Assembly (NCBI GenBank): GCA_943371025.1
Contig: CALRTC020000005.1
Span: 1-64,000 of the forward strand
DNA: 64,000 bases
Direction: 5' to 3'
DNA from: Niveispirillum sp943371025
Lineage (GTDB): Bacteria; Pseudomonadota; Alphaproteobacteria; Azospirillales; Azospirillaceae
The notes beneath the pieces are model-generated. The model ran no database searches and was not told the origin of the DNA. It saw only the letters and a program-made list of their open reading frames with translations. The translations under genes were made by a program, and so were the position numbers. Below are positions 20,657 to 28,592 of the stretch, one piece after another (positions within the stretch are counted from its first letter, which is position 1; every line of letters starts with the position of its first letter).

Positions 20657-21955
20657 ATGACGCCAGCCCAGCTCAGTGTCGTCTTCTTCCTGCAACTGGC
20701 CGTGATCATCGTCGCCTGCCGCAGCGTGGGCTGGCTGGCGAAGCGCTATCTGGGCCAGCCGCAGGTGGTGGGCGAAATGATCGCCGGCGTCATCCTGGGC
20801 CCATCGCTGCTGGGCCTGCTGGCGCCTGACATCCAGGGGCTGCTGTTCCCGAAGGAATCGAAGGGCGTGCTGTTCGTGGGCGCGCAGTTCGGCGTCGGGC
20901 TTTACATGTTCCTGGTCGGTCTGGGCTTCCGGGGCGACCATTTCAAATCCAATGCCGGCAGTGCGGCGGCCGTGTCCCTGTCGGGCATGGCGGCCCCCTT
21001 CCTGCTGGCGATTGTCATCACCCCCTGGCTGATGGGCCATGGCCTGTTCAATGAAAGCCTGACGCTGGCGCAGACCACCTTGTTCATGGGCGCCTGCATC
21101 GCCATCACGGCCTTTCCCATGCTGGCCCGCATCATCCATGAACGCGGCCTGTCGGGCACGCCGCTGGGTACCCTGTCGCTGTCGGCTGGCGCCATCGACG
21201 ATGCCGGGGCCTGGACTGTGCTGGCCATCGTGCTGGCCACCTTCGGCGATGGCCCCATGGTGGCGGTGAAGGCCATCGGCGGCGGGGCGGCCTTTGCCCT
21301 GTTCATGCTGACCCTGGGGCCCAAGCTGCTGGCGCCCCTGGGCCGGCGGGCCGAACGGATGGGCCGGGTCGATCATTCGACGCTGGGCATCGTCCTGATC
21401 CTGTTCCTGCTGTCGGCCTGGGCCATGGATGCGGCCGGCATCCATGCCGTGTTCGGCGGCTTCCTGCTGGGCTGCGTCATCCCCCGCGGCGTGCTGACCA
21501 CCGAATTGCGCAAGCAGTTGGAACCTTTCGCCGTCGTCGTGCTGCTGCCCATGTTCTTCACCTATTCGGGCCTGCATACCCAACTGACCCTGGTCGATAA
21601 TTGGGGTCTGGTGCTGGTGACACTGGGCATCCTGGCCGCCTCCATCCTGGCCAAGGGCGGGGCCTGCTGGGCCGCCGCCCGCCTGACGGGGCAGGACAAT
21701 GCCACCGCCATGGGCATCGGCGCCCTGATGAATGCGCGCGGCCTGATGGAACTGATCATCATCAATATCGGCCTGCAAAGGGGCATTATCGGCCCGGCGC
21801 TCTTCTCCATGCTGGTGCTGATGGCCATCGTCACCACCCTGATGGCTTCGCCCCTGTTCGAACTGGTCTATGGCCGCAAGGCGCGGGCCCGTGGTGAGCT
21901 GGGGGCGCTGAACGAACAGGACAGCGATTTCGCGGAGATGCGGGAGGCGCGGTGA
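20657..21955 (+). CDS. Cation:proton antiporter, CPA2 (KefB/NapA-like) family
   Basis: 432-residue integral inner-membrane protein expected to exchange Na+ or K+ for protons. The sequence is a run of about 12 hydrophobic segments with family motifs: LGQPQVVGEMIAGVILGPSLLG (N-terminal), ITAFPMLARII..., SLSAGAIDDAGAWTVLA (the ion-binding Asp pair region, IDD), HAVFGGFLLGCVIP and GALMNARGLMELIIINIGL. No C-terminal TrkA-N/RCK domain is present; the protein ends in a short charged tail. Start ATG at 20657 follows GGGAGGA. Likely monocistronic. Confidence 0.9.
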   Translation: MTPAQLSVVFFLQLAVIIVACRSVGWLAKRYLGQPQVVGEMIAGVILGPSLLGLLAPDIQGLLFPKESKGVLFVGAQFGVGLYMFLVGLGFRGDHFKSNAGSAAAVSLSGMAAPFLLAIVITPWLMGHGLFNESLTLAQTTLFMGACIAITAFPMLARIIHERGLSGTPLGTLSLSAGAIDDAGAWTVLAIVLATFGDGPMVAVKAIGGGAAFALFMLTLGPKLLAPLGRRAERMGRVDHSTLGIVLILFLLSAWAMDAAGIHAVFGGFLLGCVIPRGVLTTELRKQLEPFAVVVLLPMFFTYSGLHTQLTLVDNWGLVLVTLGILAASILAKGGACWAAARLTGQDNATAMGIGALMNARGLMELIIINIGLQRGIIGPALFSMLVLMAIVTTLMASPLFELVYGRKARARGELGALNEQDSDFAEMREAR

Positions 21956-21989
21956 GGGCGGATGGACCGCGGGGCCGGTGCCCTGTCCA

Positions 21990-22394
21990 TCAGGCTTCCA
22001 GCCAGCTTTCACAGCGCAAGCCGTCGACACGCCGGAATTCCCGCAGATTGCCGGTGATCAGCATCAGGCCAAGGCTGCGGGCATGGGCGGCGATCATCAG
22101 GTCATAGGCACCGATCAGGCAGCCGCGCCGCTTCAAATCGGCCTTGATATCGCTGAAATGATCAGCGGCGGTGTCGCCATAGGGCAGGATTTCAAGCCGT
22201 GCCGCGAAGGCCTCGACCTGTGCCCTTTTCACCGCCGGCTGCGCGGATGCCATCGCGCCATAGAGCAGTTCCGACAGCGTGATGGCAGAGATGCACAGGC
22301 TTCCCGCCGCCTCCCTGAAACGCTCCCGCATTGATGCCGGACGGTCCCGCAGCACATGGATGCATGTGTCCGTATCCAGCATATAGCGCAGCAT
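21990..22394 (-). CDS. vapC: VapC-family PIN-domain ribonuclease toxin
   Basis: 134-residue PIN-domain endoribonuclease, the toxin of a type II module. Acidic metal-binding residues fit the family: MLDTDTCIHVLR (Asp near residue 7), ISAITLSELLYG (Glu near 42), and GAYDLMIAAHA (Asp), then LITGNLREFRRVDGL at the end. Its ATG overlaps the vapB stop by one base (TGATG), indicating translational coupling. Length is normal. RNA target unknown. Confidence 0.92.
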   Translation of the reverse strand: MLRYMLDTDTCIHVLRDRPASMRERFREAAGSLCISAITLSELLYGAMASAQPAVKRAQVEAFAARLEILPYGDTAADHFSDIKADLKRRGCLIGAYDLMIAAHARSLGLMLITGNLREFRRVDGLRCESWLEA

Positions 22395-22618
22395 CAGAAG
22401 CCTTCCCGCTCCTGCGCCGCCGGCTGGTCACGGTCTGGGAGGTCGATTCCCGGCTGATCGAAGAAATCATCCCACAGCCGGTCACGCGGCACGATCACCC
22501 GCCGCTCCCCCTCCTTCAGGATCACCACCTCCCGCACATGGTCCGGAAAGGCGACATCCTTTGACAAGCGCACGGCCTGGGTACGGTTGGACCGGAAAAG
22601 GCTGGTGGTGGCGGACAT
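22394..22618 (-). CDS. vapB: VapB-family antitoxin
   Basis: 74-residue antitoxin with an AbrB/SpoVT-like N-terminus (SATTSLFRSNRTQAVRLSKDVAFPDHVREVVILKEGERRVIVPRD) and a C-terminal tail that would wrap around VapC (WDDFFDQPGIDLPDRDQPAAQEREGF). The start at 22618 matches the family; the upstream in-frame extension to 22687 would run through the operator palindrome and is rejected. Together with VapC it should repress its own promoter. Confidence 0.88.
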   Translation of the reverse strand: MSATTSLFRSNRTQAVRLSKDVAFPDHVREVVILKEGERRVIVPRDRLWDDFFDQPGIDLPDRDQPAAQEREGF

Positions 22619-22639
22619 GGCGGGGCACCCCGGATTTTC

Positions 22640-22660
22640 GGATATATTGAATGTATATCC
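22640..22660. promoter_or_regulatory. vapBC operator candidate
   Basis: Inverted repeat with perfect 7-bp arms GGATATA / TATATCC around a 7-bp centre, 21 bp upstream of the vapB start in an AT-rich stretch that contrasts with its surroundings. Position and symmetry fit VapBC autoregulation. Confidence 0.6.
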
Positions 22661-22717
22661 AGCACCGCATAATGACAATATCGCCATGAGTGCCTGCGCG
22701 TGCCGGTCACGTCCCCC

Positions 22718-23644
22718 CTACCCACGCCACGGATGTACCGCCCGCCAGTGCCGGGCGATATCGACGCGTCTTGCCACCCAGACGCGGTCATGGGCCAGCA
22801 CATGGTCCAGGAACCGTTCCAGCCCGCGCACGCGCCCCGGCCGTCCGATCAGCCTTGTATGCAGGCCCACCGACATCATCTTGGGCGCCGTCTCCCCTTC
22901 AGCATACAGCGCGTCGAAGGCGTCGCGTGCATAGGTGAAGAAATCATCACCCTGGTTGAAGCCCTGGGCCGTACCGAACTTCATGTCATTCACGTCCAGC
23001 GTATAGGGGATGACCAGATGCGGGTCCGTCTGGCCCGCATAAGTCCCCGGCGGCAGCCAATAGGGCAGGTCGTCATTATAGGCGTCAGCGTCATAGAGGA
23101 ACCCACCCTCCTCCACCACCAGCCGGCGGGTATTGGGGCCCAAGCGGCCCGTGTACCAGCCCAGCGGCCGCTCCCCCGTCAGCGCACGGATGGTGTCGAT
23201 GGCCCGCTGCAGATGCTCGCGCTCCACATCTTCGGGTACATTCTGGTAATCGATCCAGCGCCAGCCATGGGACGCGATCTCGTGCCCGGCTTCCACCATG
23301 GCGCGGGCGGCGTCGGGATGGCGGGCCAGGGCCATGGCCACGGCGTAGCAGGTGATCTTGATCCCGTACCGGTCGAACAGCCGCATCAGCCGCCAGAAGC
23401 CGGCCCGGCTGCCATATTCATAGACGGATTCGACCGACAGGTTGCGCTGTCCGGAAAGCGGCTGCGTCCCCACCACCTCCTGCAGATAGGCCTCCGACGC
23501 CGCGTCGCCATGCAGCAGGCAATTCTCGCCCCCTTCCTCGTAATTCATCACGAACTGCACGGCGATGCGGGCATCCCCCGGCCAGCGCGGATGCGGCGGA
23601 TGGGCGCCATAACCGATCAGGTCGCGGGGATAGGGTTCAGCCAT
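22718..23644 (-). CDS. puuE: Allantoinase of the polysaccharide-deacetylase family (PuuE)
   Basis: Hydrolyses allantoin to allantoate without the amidohydrolase fold. 308 residues. Family features: PRDLIGYGAHPPHPRWPGDARIAVQFVMNYEEGGE at the N-terminus, EYGSRAGFWRLMRLFDRYGIKITCYAVAMAL, and the metal-site segment GHEIASHGWRWIDYQ with WYTGRLGPNTRRL. The ATG at 23644 begins the conserved domain; the upstream extension to 23764 overlaps the uraD leader and is rejected. Divergently transcribed from uraD, flavoprotein and hiuH, forming a urate-to-allantoate gene set. Confidence 0.92.
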   Translation of the reverse strand: MAEPYPRDLIGYGAHPPHPRWPGDARIAVQFVMNYEEGGENCLLHGDAASEAYLQEVVGTQPLSGQRNLSVESVYEYGSRAGFWRLMRLFDRYGIKITCYAVAMALARHPDAARAMVEAGHEIASHGWRWIDYQNVPEDVEREHLQRAIDTIRALTGERPLGWYTGRLGPNTRRLVVEEGGFLYDADAYNDDLPYWLPPGTYAGQTDPHLVIPYTLDVNDMKFGTAQGFNQGDDFFTYARDAFDALYAEGETAPKMMSVGLHTRLIGRPGRVRGLERFLDHVLAHDRVWVARRVDIARHWRAVHPWRG

Positions 23645-23751
23645 GCGACGGCTCCTCTCGTACCGGCCCGGCCATGCGATGCGCACAGCCCTGCCCCCGA
23701 TCATACGCATCGTTTCGCTTGCGCACAAAAAAATCCGTGTCACCATGGGCC

Positions 23752-24291
23752 ATGACCGACGCATCCGCCGCCGCCCCCGTCCGCCCCACCATCGAAACGC
23801 TGAACGCCTTGCCGCATGCCGGGTTCATGCATCTGCTGGCCGGTATCTGGGAAGACAGCCCGTGGGTGGCGGAAACGGTGTATGAGGCGCGTCCCTTCGC
23901 GGACCTTGTTGCACTGCACAGGGCCATGGTCGATGTGGTCACGGCCGCCGGACCCGACGCCCAATTGTCGCTGCTGCGCGCCCATCCCGATCTGGCGGGC
24001 CGGCTGGCGCGCGGTGGCGGGCTGACGGCCAACAGCACCGCCGAACAGGCGGGCCTGGGCCTGGACCGGCTGTCAGATGCGGAATTCAACTGGTTCGACC
24101 GGCACAATGCGGCCTACCGCGACCGGTTCGGTTTTCCCTTCATCATCGCCGTGAAGGCCCAGACCCGGGACAGCATCAAGGACGCCCTGGAAGCCCGGCT
24201 GACCAACGATGTCGGCACGGAAATCAGAACAGCATTGGGAGAAGTCGCCAAGATCGCCAAATTCCGCCTGGAGGGGCTGTTCGGGACATGA
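23752..24291 (+). CDS. uraD: OHCU decarboxylase (UraD)
   Basis: Converts 2-oxo-4-hydroxy-4-carboxy-5-ureidoimidazoline to S-allantoin. 179 residues, normal for the family. Motifs: LNALPHAGFMHLLAGIWEDSPWVAE (substrate-site His), RAHPDLAGRLA, and the C-terminal RFGFPFIIAVKAQ...RL.ND...EI segment. ATG at 23752 places the start just before the domain; the longer frame from 23674 overlaps the puuE leader. Its TGA overlaps the ATG of the flavoprotein gene by 4 bp (ATGA). Confidence 0.93.
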   Translation: MTDASAAAPVRPTIETLNALPHAGFMHLLAGIWEDSPWVAETVYEARPFADLVALHRAMVDVVTAAGPDAQLSLLRAHPDLAGRLARGGGLTANSTAEQAGLGLDRLSDAEFNWFDRHNAAYRDRFGFPFIIAVKAQTRDSIKDALEARLTNDVGTEIRTALGEVAKIAKFRLEGLFGT

Positions 24292-25712
24292 GTGAACAGG
24301 ATTTGAAGGCCCTGGAAGCGCAGGTCGCCCGCGACCTGACCCTGCTGGATTACCCGGCCCGTTCCTGGGTGCCGGCCCGCACGCATGCCGACGGCCCCGT
24401 CTTTGACGTGGTCATTGTCGGCGGCGGACAGGCGGGGCTGGCGACCGCCTTCGGCCTGATGCGGGAAAAGGTGGGCAATATCCTGGTCATCGACCGCAAC
24501 AAGGCGGGTCGGGAAGGGCCGTGGGTGACCTTTGCCCGCATGATCACCCTGCGCACGCCCAAGCATCTGACCGGCCCCGACCTGGGCGTGCCCAGCCTGA
24601 CCCCGCGCGCCTGGTTCGAGGCGAAATATGGCCCCGCCGCCTGGGCCGATCTGGGCAAGCTGCCCAAGGAGACCTGGCAGGATTACCTGAACTGGTATCG
24701 AAGCGTGCTCTCCATCCCCGTGCGCAACGAACATGATCTGCTGGCGGTGGAGCCGGAGGAGGACACGGGCATCCTGCGCCTGACCGTCGACACACCCGAC
24801 AGGCAGGACCTGATCCTGGCGCGCAAGCTGGTGCTGGCCACGGGCATTGACGGGGCCGGGCGCTGGCATGTGCCCGATTTCATCCGCCAGGTGGTGCCGG
24901 AAGATCGCTATGCCCACACCTCCGAATTCATCGATTTCACAGCACTGAAGGGCAGGCGCATCGGCGTGCTGGGGGCAGGTGCGTCTGCCTTCGACAATGC
25001 CGGCACGGCGCTGGAGGCCGGGGTGGCCTCGGTCGATCTCTGCCTGCGCCGGCCCGACATTCCGCGCGTGAACCCCTATCGCTGGATGGAATTTTCCGGG
25101 TTCCTGGGTCATTTCGCGTCCATGGGCGATCTGGACCGCTGGCGCTACATGCGCCACATCTTCGATCTGAACCAGCCGCCGCCGCAGGACACGTTCCATC
25201 GCTGCGTCCTGCACCCGAACTTCGCCTTCCACACCTCCTGCCCCTGGGAATGGGTGCGGATGGAAGGCGACGAAATCCATGTCGGCACGCCCAAGGGCGT
25301 GATGATCTTCGATTTCCTGGTGGTGGGCACGGGCTTCATCGTAGAAGCCGCGTTCCGGCCGGAGGTGGCGCGCTTTGCCAAGGATATCGCCACCTGGGCC
25401 GATAGGTTTACCCCGCCTAAGGGGGAAGGCAACCCGCTGCTGATCCGCTATCCCTATCTGGGTGACGCGTTCCAGTTTACCGAACGCGTGCCCGGCTGCG
25501 CCCCGCATCTGGCCAACATCCACAATTTCACCTTCGGCGCCACGCTCTCCATGGGCCTGTCCGGCGCCTCGATCAGCGGTATGAAATACGGGGTGCAGCG
25601 GCTGGTGCAGGGTCTGATCCGCGACCTGTGGCTGGCCGACAAGGACCATTTCCTGGCCGATCTGCGGGCCTATGACCAACCCGAACTGGTGAGTACGTCA
25701 TGGCCCGCCTGA
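24288..25712 (+). CDS. FAD/NAD(P)-dependent oxidoreductase in urate operon; candidate urate hydroxylase
   Basis: 474-residue two-dinucleotide-domain flavoprotein resembling flavin monooxygenases (CzcO/TrkA type). FAD-binding VVIVGGGQAGLATAFGL at about 41-57, an LVLATGIDG motif at about 181-189, and a second Rossmann motif GVLGAGASAFDNA at about 226-238. Translationally coupled to uraD (4-bp overlap) and overlapping hiuH by 13 bp, so it sits between the enzymes for the second and third steps of urate breakdown. No PuuD, uricase or HpxO-type gene is present, so oxidation of urate to 5-hydroxyisourate is a reasonable inference. The fold class differs from the HpxO/HpyO hydroxylases as I know them. 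Function unproven. Confidence 0.75.
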   Translation: MSEQDLKALEAQVARDLTLLDYPARSWVPARTHADGPVFDVVIVGGGQAGLATAFGLMREKVGNILVIDRNKAGREGPWVTFARMITLRTPKHLTGPDLGVPSLTPRAWFEAKYGPAAWADLGKLPKETWQDYLNWYRSVLSIPVRNEHDLLAVEPEEDTGILRLTVDTPDRQDLILARKLVLATGIDGAGRWHVPDFIRQVVPEDRYAHTSEFIDFTALKGRRIGVLGAGASAFDNAGTALEAGVASVDLCLRRPDIPRVNPYRWMEFSGFLGHFASMGDLDRWRYMRHIFDLNQPPPQDTFHRCVLHPNFAFHTSCPWEWVRMEGDEIHVGTPKGVMIFDFLVVGTGFIVEAAFRPEVARFAKDIATWADRFTPPKGEGNPLLIRYPYLGDAFQFTERVPGCAPHLANIHNFTFGATLSMGLSGASISGMKYGVQRLVQGLIRDLWLADKDHFLADLRAYDQPELVSTSWPA

Positions 25713-26053
25713 GCACCCATGTGCTGGATACCGCCGCCGGCCGCCCGGCCGACGGCCTGTTCATCCAGCTTTTCCTGCTGGTGGGCGATCAGCGCACCCT
25801 GATCCGGGAGGCGCGGACCAATGCCGATGGCCGCACAGACCGGGCGCTGCTGTCCGGCGACACGATCCCGACCGGCACCTATGAACTGCTGTTCCATGCT
25901 GGCGACTATTTCCGCAGCCACGGCACCCCCCTGCCCACCCCGCCCTTCCTGGACCATATCCCCGTCCGCTTCGCCATCGCGGAGGCCGACGGCCATTACC
26001 ACGTCCCCCTGCTGCTCAGCCCCTGGAGCTATTCGACCTACCGGGGCAGTTGA
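25700..26053 (+). CDS. hiuH: 5-hydroxyisourate hydrolase (transthyretin-like)
   Basis: Hydrolyses 5-hydroxyisourate to OHCU, upstream of UraD in the pathway. 117 residues with the N-terminal signature LSTHVLDTAAGRPA, catalytic His in it, and the diagnostic C-terminal tetrapeptide YRGS. The internal segments HAGDYF and FLDHIPVRFAI..YHVPLLLSPWSYSTYRGS are typical. No signal peptide, so cytoplasmic. Starts inside the flavoprotein gene end, last gene of the operon. Confidence 0.95.
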   Translation: MARLSTHVLDTAAGRPADGLFIQLFLLVGDQRTLIREARTNADGRTDRALLSGDTIPTGTYELLFHAGDYFRSHGTPLPTPPFLDHIPVRFAIAEADGHYHVPLLLSPWSYSTYRGS

Positions 26054-26269
26054 GAGGGGAGACGAAGACCAACCATCCGGCCGGCCGACGGAAAAAGGTG
26101 GGAGCCCATGACAAGACCCACAGCGGAAGCATCGACGGAAGAGGATCGGCTACACCTGTCACCGCGCCCCCGGCCCTGTTTCGGGCGGAATTGATGCGGC
26201 TTATGTTGTTCGGGACGGCCCCCCGATGATATCGATGCGGGGATAGGCTGTTGAACGGTATAGGCGCGG

Positions 26270-27265
26270 ATGAACCCCAGATCGGTCCTGGTCACCGGCG
26301 GTGCCGGCTATGTCGGCAGCCATACGGTGGATGCGTTGCTGCGGGCCGGGCATCATGTCACCGTCATCGATGACCTCAGCCTGGGGCACCGCGCGGCTGT
26401 CCCCGCGGCGGCGGAGATGATCGTGGGCGATGCCGGCGATGCCGACCTGCTGGCCCGCACCTTTGCCGGCCGATCCTTTGACACGGTCATGCATTTCGCC
26501 GCCCGCTCCCTGGTGGGCGAATCCATCCTGCGACCGGACCTTTATCTGGGAAACAATGTCCGCATCGCCGACACCCTGATCCGGGCCACCTTGGCCGCCG
26601 GTATCCGGCGTTTCGTCCTGTCCTCCACCGCCAATATCTTCGCCTCGCCCGGCAATGGCGAGTTGCTGGCGGAGGATGCGCCCATCGGCCCCGGCAGCCC
26701 CTATGGCGAAGGCAAATACAAGGTGGAACAGTTGCTGGCGGCTGCCGACCGCGACCATGGTCTGCGGTCGGCCTGCCTGCGCTATTTCAACGCCGCCGGC
26801 GCCCATCCCGACGGGCATATGGGGGAGGATCACCAGCCCGAAACCCACCTGATCCCCATCGTGCTGGACGTGGCCCTGGGCCGGCGCCCGCATCTGGATA
26901 TTTTCGGCAGCGACTATTCCACCCCGGACGGCACCTGCATCCGCGACTATGTGCATGTCTGCGACATTGCCGCGGCCCATCTGCTGGTGCTGGACCGGCT
27001 GGACCGCGGGTCGGTGCAGTATAATGTCGGATCAGGCTGCGGGCACAGCGTCCGGCAGGTGGTGGCGGCGGCGGAACGGCTGACCGGCCGCCCGATCCCC
27101 GTGCGCCTGGCCCCCCGCCGCATCGGCGACCCGCCCCTCCTGGTGGCCGATGGAAGCCGGCTGCGCGCCGACACGGGTTGGCAGCCCGCCCTGTCCTCCC
27201 TGGACGACATCATCACCACGGCCTGGACCTGGCGCTCGCGTCATCCCGACGGGTTCGGCGTCTGA
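26270..27265 (+). CDS. galE: UDP-glucose 4-epimerase-like protein
   Basis: Extended short-chain dehydrogenase interconverting UDP-glucose and UDP-galactose, feeding exopolysaccharide and LPS synthesis. 331 residues. NAD motif VLVTGGAGYVGSHTVDALL at about 6-24, MHFAARSLVGESI, SSTANIFA, the catalytic YxxxK as SPYGEGKYKVEQLL, then LRYFNAAGA and GTCIRDYVHVCDIAAAHL. All are close to canonical GalE, though GEGK replaces the more usual G.SK. Likely monocistronic. It converges on the acyltransferase gene across repeat copy C. Confidence 0.88.
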   Translation: MNPRSVLVTGGAGYVGSHTVDALLRAGHHVTVIDDLSLGHRAAVPAAAEMIVGDAGDADLLARTFAGRSFDTVMHFAARSLVGESILRPDLYLGNNVRIADTLIRATLAAGIRRFVLSSTANIFASPGNGELLAEDAPIGPGSPYGEGKYKVEQLLAAADRDHGLRSACLRYFNAAGAHPDGHMGEDHQPETHLIPIVLDVALGRRPHLDIFGSDYSTPDGTCIRDYVHVCDIAAAHLLVLDRLDRGSVQYNVGSGCGHSVRQVVAAAERLTGRPIPVRLAPRRIGDPPLLVADGSRLRADTGWQPALSSLDDIITTAWTWRSRHPDGFGV

Positions 27266-27267
27266 GA

Positions 27268-27400
27268 CCAAGGGTCATGGTCCATGACCCTTGGTACGGC
27301 GGCGACTGCCGCCGCGCGGCACGTGCCGCGTAGCCAAGGCGGCGGATGCCGCCGCCCGGCGATTGAGGGCGCGTGAAATCGTGACCGCAGGTCATGAATT
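27268..27400 (+). repeat. Dispersed multi-hairpin element, copy C
   Basis: Leading hairpin with 13-bp arms (27268-27280/27282-27294, CCAAGGGTCATGG and complement), core hairpins GGCGGC/GCCGCC (27298-27313), GCGGCAC/GTGCCGC (27316-27329), GGCGGC/GCCGCC (27338-27353), and a trailing imperfect hairpin around GACC/GGTC (27376-27400). It lies between convergent galE and the acyltransferase and overlaps the latter's stop codon. Confidence 0.85.
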
Positions 27401-28471
27401 AATGCCACTGGGATAATACCGGTCGCGCAGCCGCAGGAAGGGTCGTTCCACCCCGTAATGCAGCAGTGCCGTTGCCGCCAGGGCCAGGGCCGTGGCCAGA
27501 CCCGCGCGAAGCCACGGGCCCCAATTGGCCGAAACATGGTCCGCCACCCAGAAGATGACAGGCAGATGAACCAGATAAAGGCTGTAGGAGGTGCGGCTGA
27601 TCCAGGATACCAGCCGGTAGACGCCCCCCGCTGGTGCCCCGCTGTCACCTGACCATAGCGCCAGCAGCAGAAACGCCGTCGGTGCTGCGATCAGCGTGAA
27701 AAGGCAGCTCCACAGGGTCCGCCCCCATAATTGCCGAAGGGGCGCCCAGGCCTCCCCAGGTTCGAACGCCGACATCCAGAGCAGCATGGTGAACAAGACC
27801 GACAGGGCGAAGCCGACACAGGCCAGAACCCGAACGGGCCGGGGCAGCCCGTACCGCCGGGCACAGGCGGCCAGAACACCATAGGCGCAGCAATCAAGGC
27901 GCAACAGCGGATGGGAATGGTAGGTGGGATCCTGCGCGTCAATGCCGGCCAGGGTCATCCAGGCCCGCAGTGGCGGACACAGCACAATCAGAACCAGGGC
28001 GCCGACCAGCACCGCCGATAGGCCCAGACGCTCGGCCAGCGGCCGGACCAGCAGCATCAGGAACGGAAAGGCCAGATAGAAAATCTCCTCCATGACCAGG
28101 GACCAGGAGACCGCCAGCATCCCGCCGCCTTCCAGCCAATGCTGGGCAAAGACAAAGGAATGCCATTCCGGCGACGGCGTGGTGGCGGCGATCAGGACCA
28201 GCACCAGGTAATAGGCCGGCAATGTCCGCAACCAGCGCCGCATCAGGAAATGCCCGACCCCGGCCCGGTCAAGCCCGCGCTGCTCCAGGTCCAGCAGGAT
28301 GGCACCGATCAGGAAGCCGCTGAGGGTGAAGAACAATTCAACGCCCAGCATGCCAATAAAGGCGAAAAAGACCGTCATGACGCCCGGCCAGAAAAACAGG
28401 ATGTGCGAAAGAAAGACGAGGAAAATGGAAGTTGCCCTGACAAGGTCGAGGGAGAAAATCCGCTTTTCCAT
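27392..28471 (-). CDS. Acyltransferase 3 family membrane protein (OafA/YrhL-like)
   Basis: 359-residue inner-membrane protein with about ten hydrophobic segments, expected to O-acetylate a surface glycan. The N-terminus EKRIFSLDLVRATSIFLVFLSHILFF (catalytic His in FLSH), ELFFTLSGFLIGAILL, FLMRRWLRTLPAYYLVLVL and SWSLVMEEIFYLAFPF are diagnostic. No SGNH hydrolase domain is attached. Its last codons (RYYPSGINS) lie in the trailing part of repeat copy C, so the element may supply the gene's end. Neighbouring galE fits a role in polysaccharide modification. Confidence 0.9.
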   Translation of the reverse strand: MEKRIFSLDLVRATSIFLVFLSHILFFWPGVMTVFFAFIGMLGVELFFTLSGFLIGAILLDLEQRGLDRAGVGHFLMRRWLRTLPAYYLVLVLIAATTPSPEWHSFVFAQHWLEGGGMLAVSWSLVMEEIFYLAFPFLMLLVRPLAERLGLSAVLVGALVLIVLCPPLRAWMTLAGIDAQDPTYHSHPLLRLDCCAYGVLAACARRYGLPRPVRVLACVGFALSVLFTMLLWMSAFEPGEAWAPLRQLWGRTLWSCLFTLIAAPTAFLLLALWSGDSGAPAGGVYRLVSWISRTSYSLYLVHLPVIFWVADHVSANWGPWLRAGLATALALAATALLHYGVERPFLRLRDRYYPSGINS

Positions 28472-28592
28472 CTATCGTCCATCTTTGCCCAGGCGCCGGT
28501 TCCGGCGTCACCCAGGCTTGGTCATAAACCATGCGTCAGGGTGTTGCCATGCAGAAACGCGCCAAGTCCCGATAAGCCGGACGGTCCTTAAT

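Noticed and set aside
23674..23751. Upstream extension of uraD
   Set aside because: It would run into the puuE leader and lacks family similarity; the ATG at 23752 begins the domain.
26108..26194. Small frame encoding 28 residues (MTRPTAEASTEEDRLHLSPR...) with GGTGGGAG ahead, between hiuH and galE
   Set aside because: It has a fair ribosome site but no recognisable feature and no conservation evidence. Kept out of the gene list.
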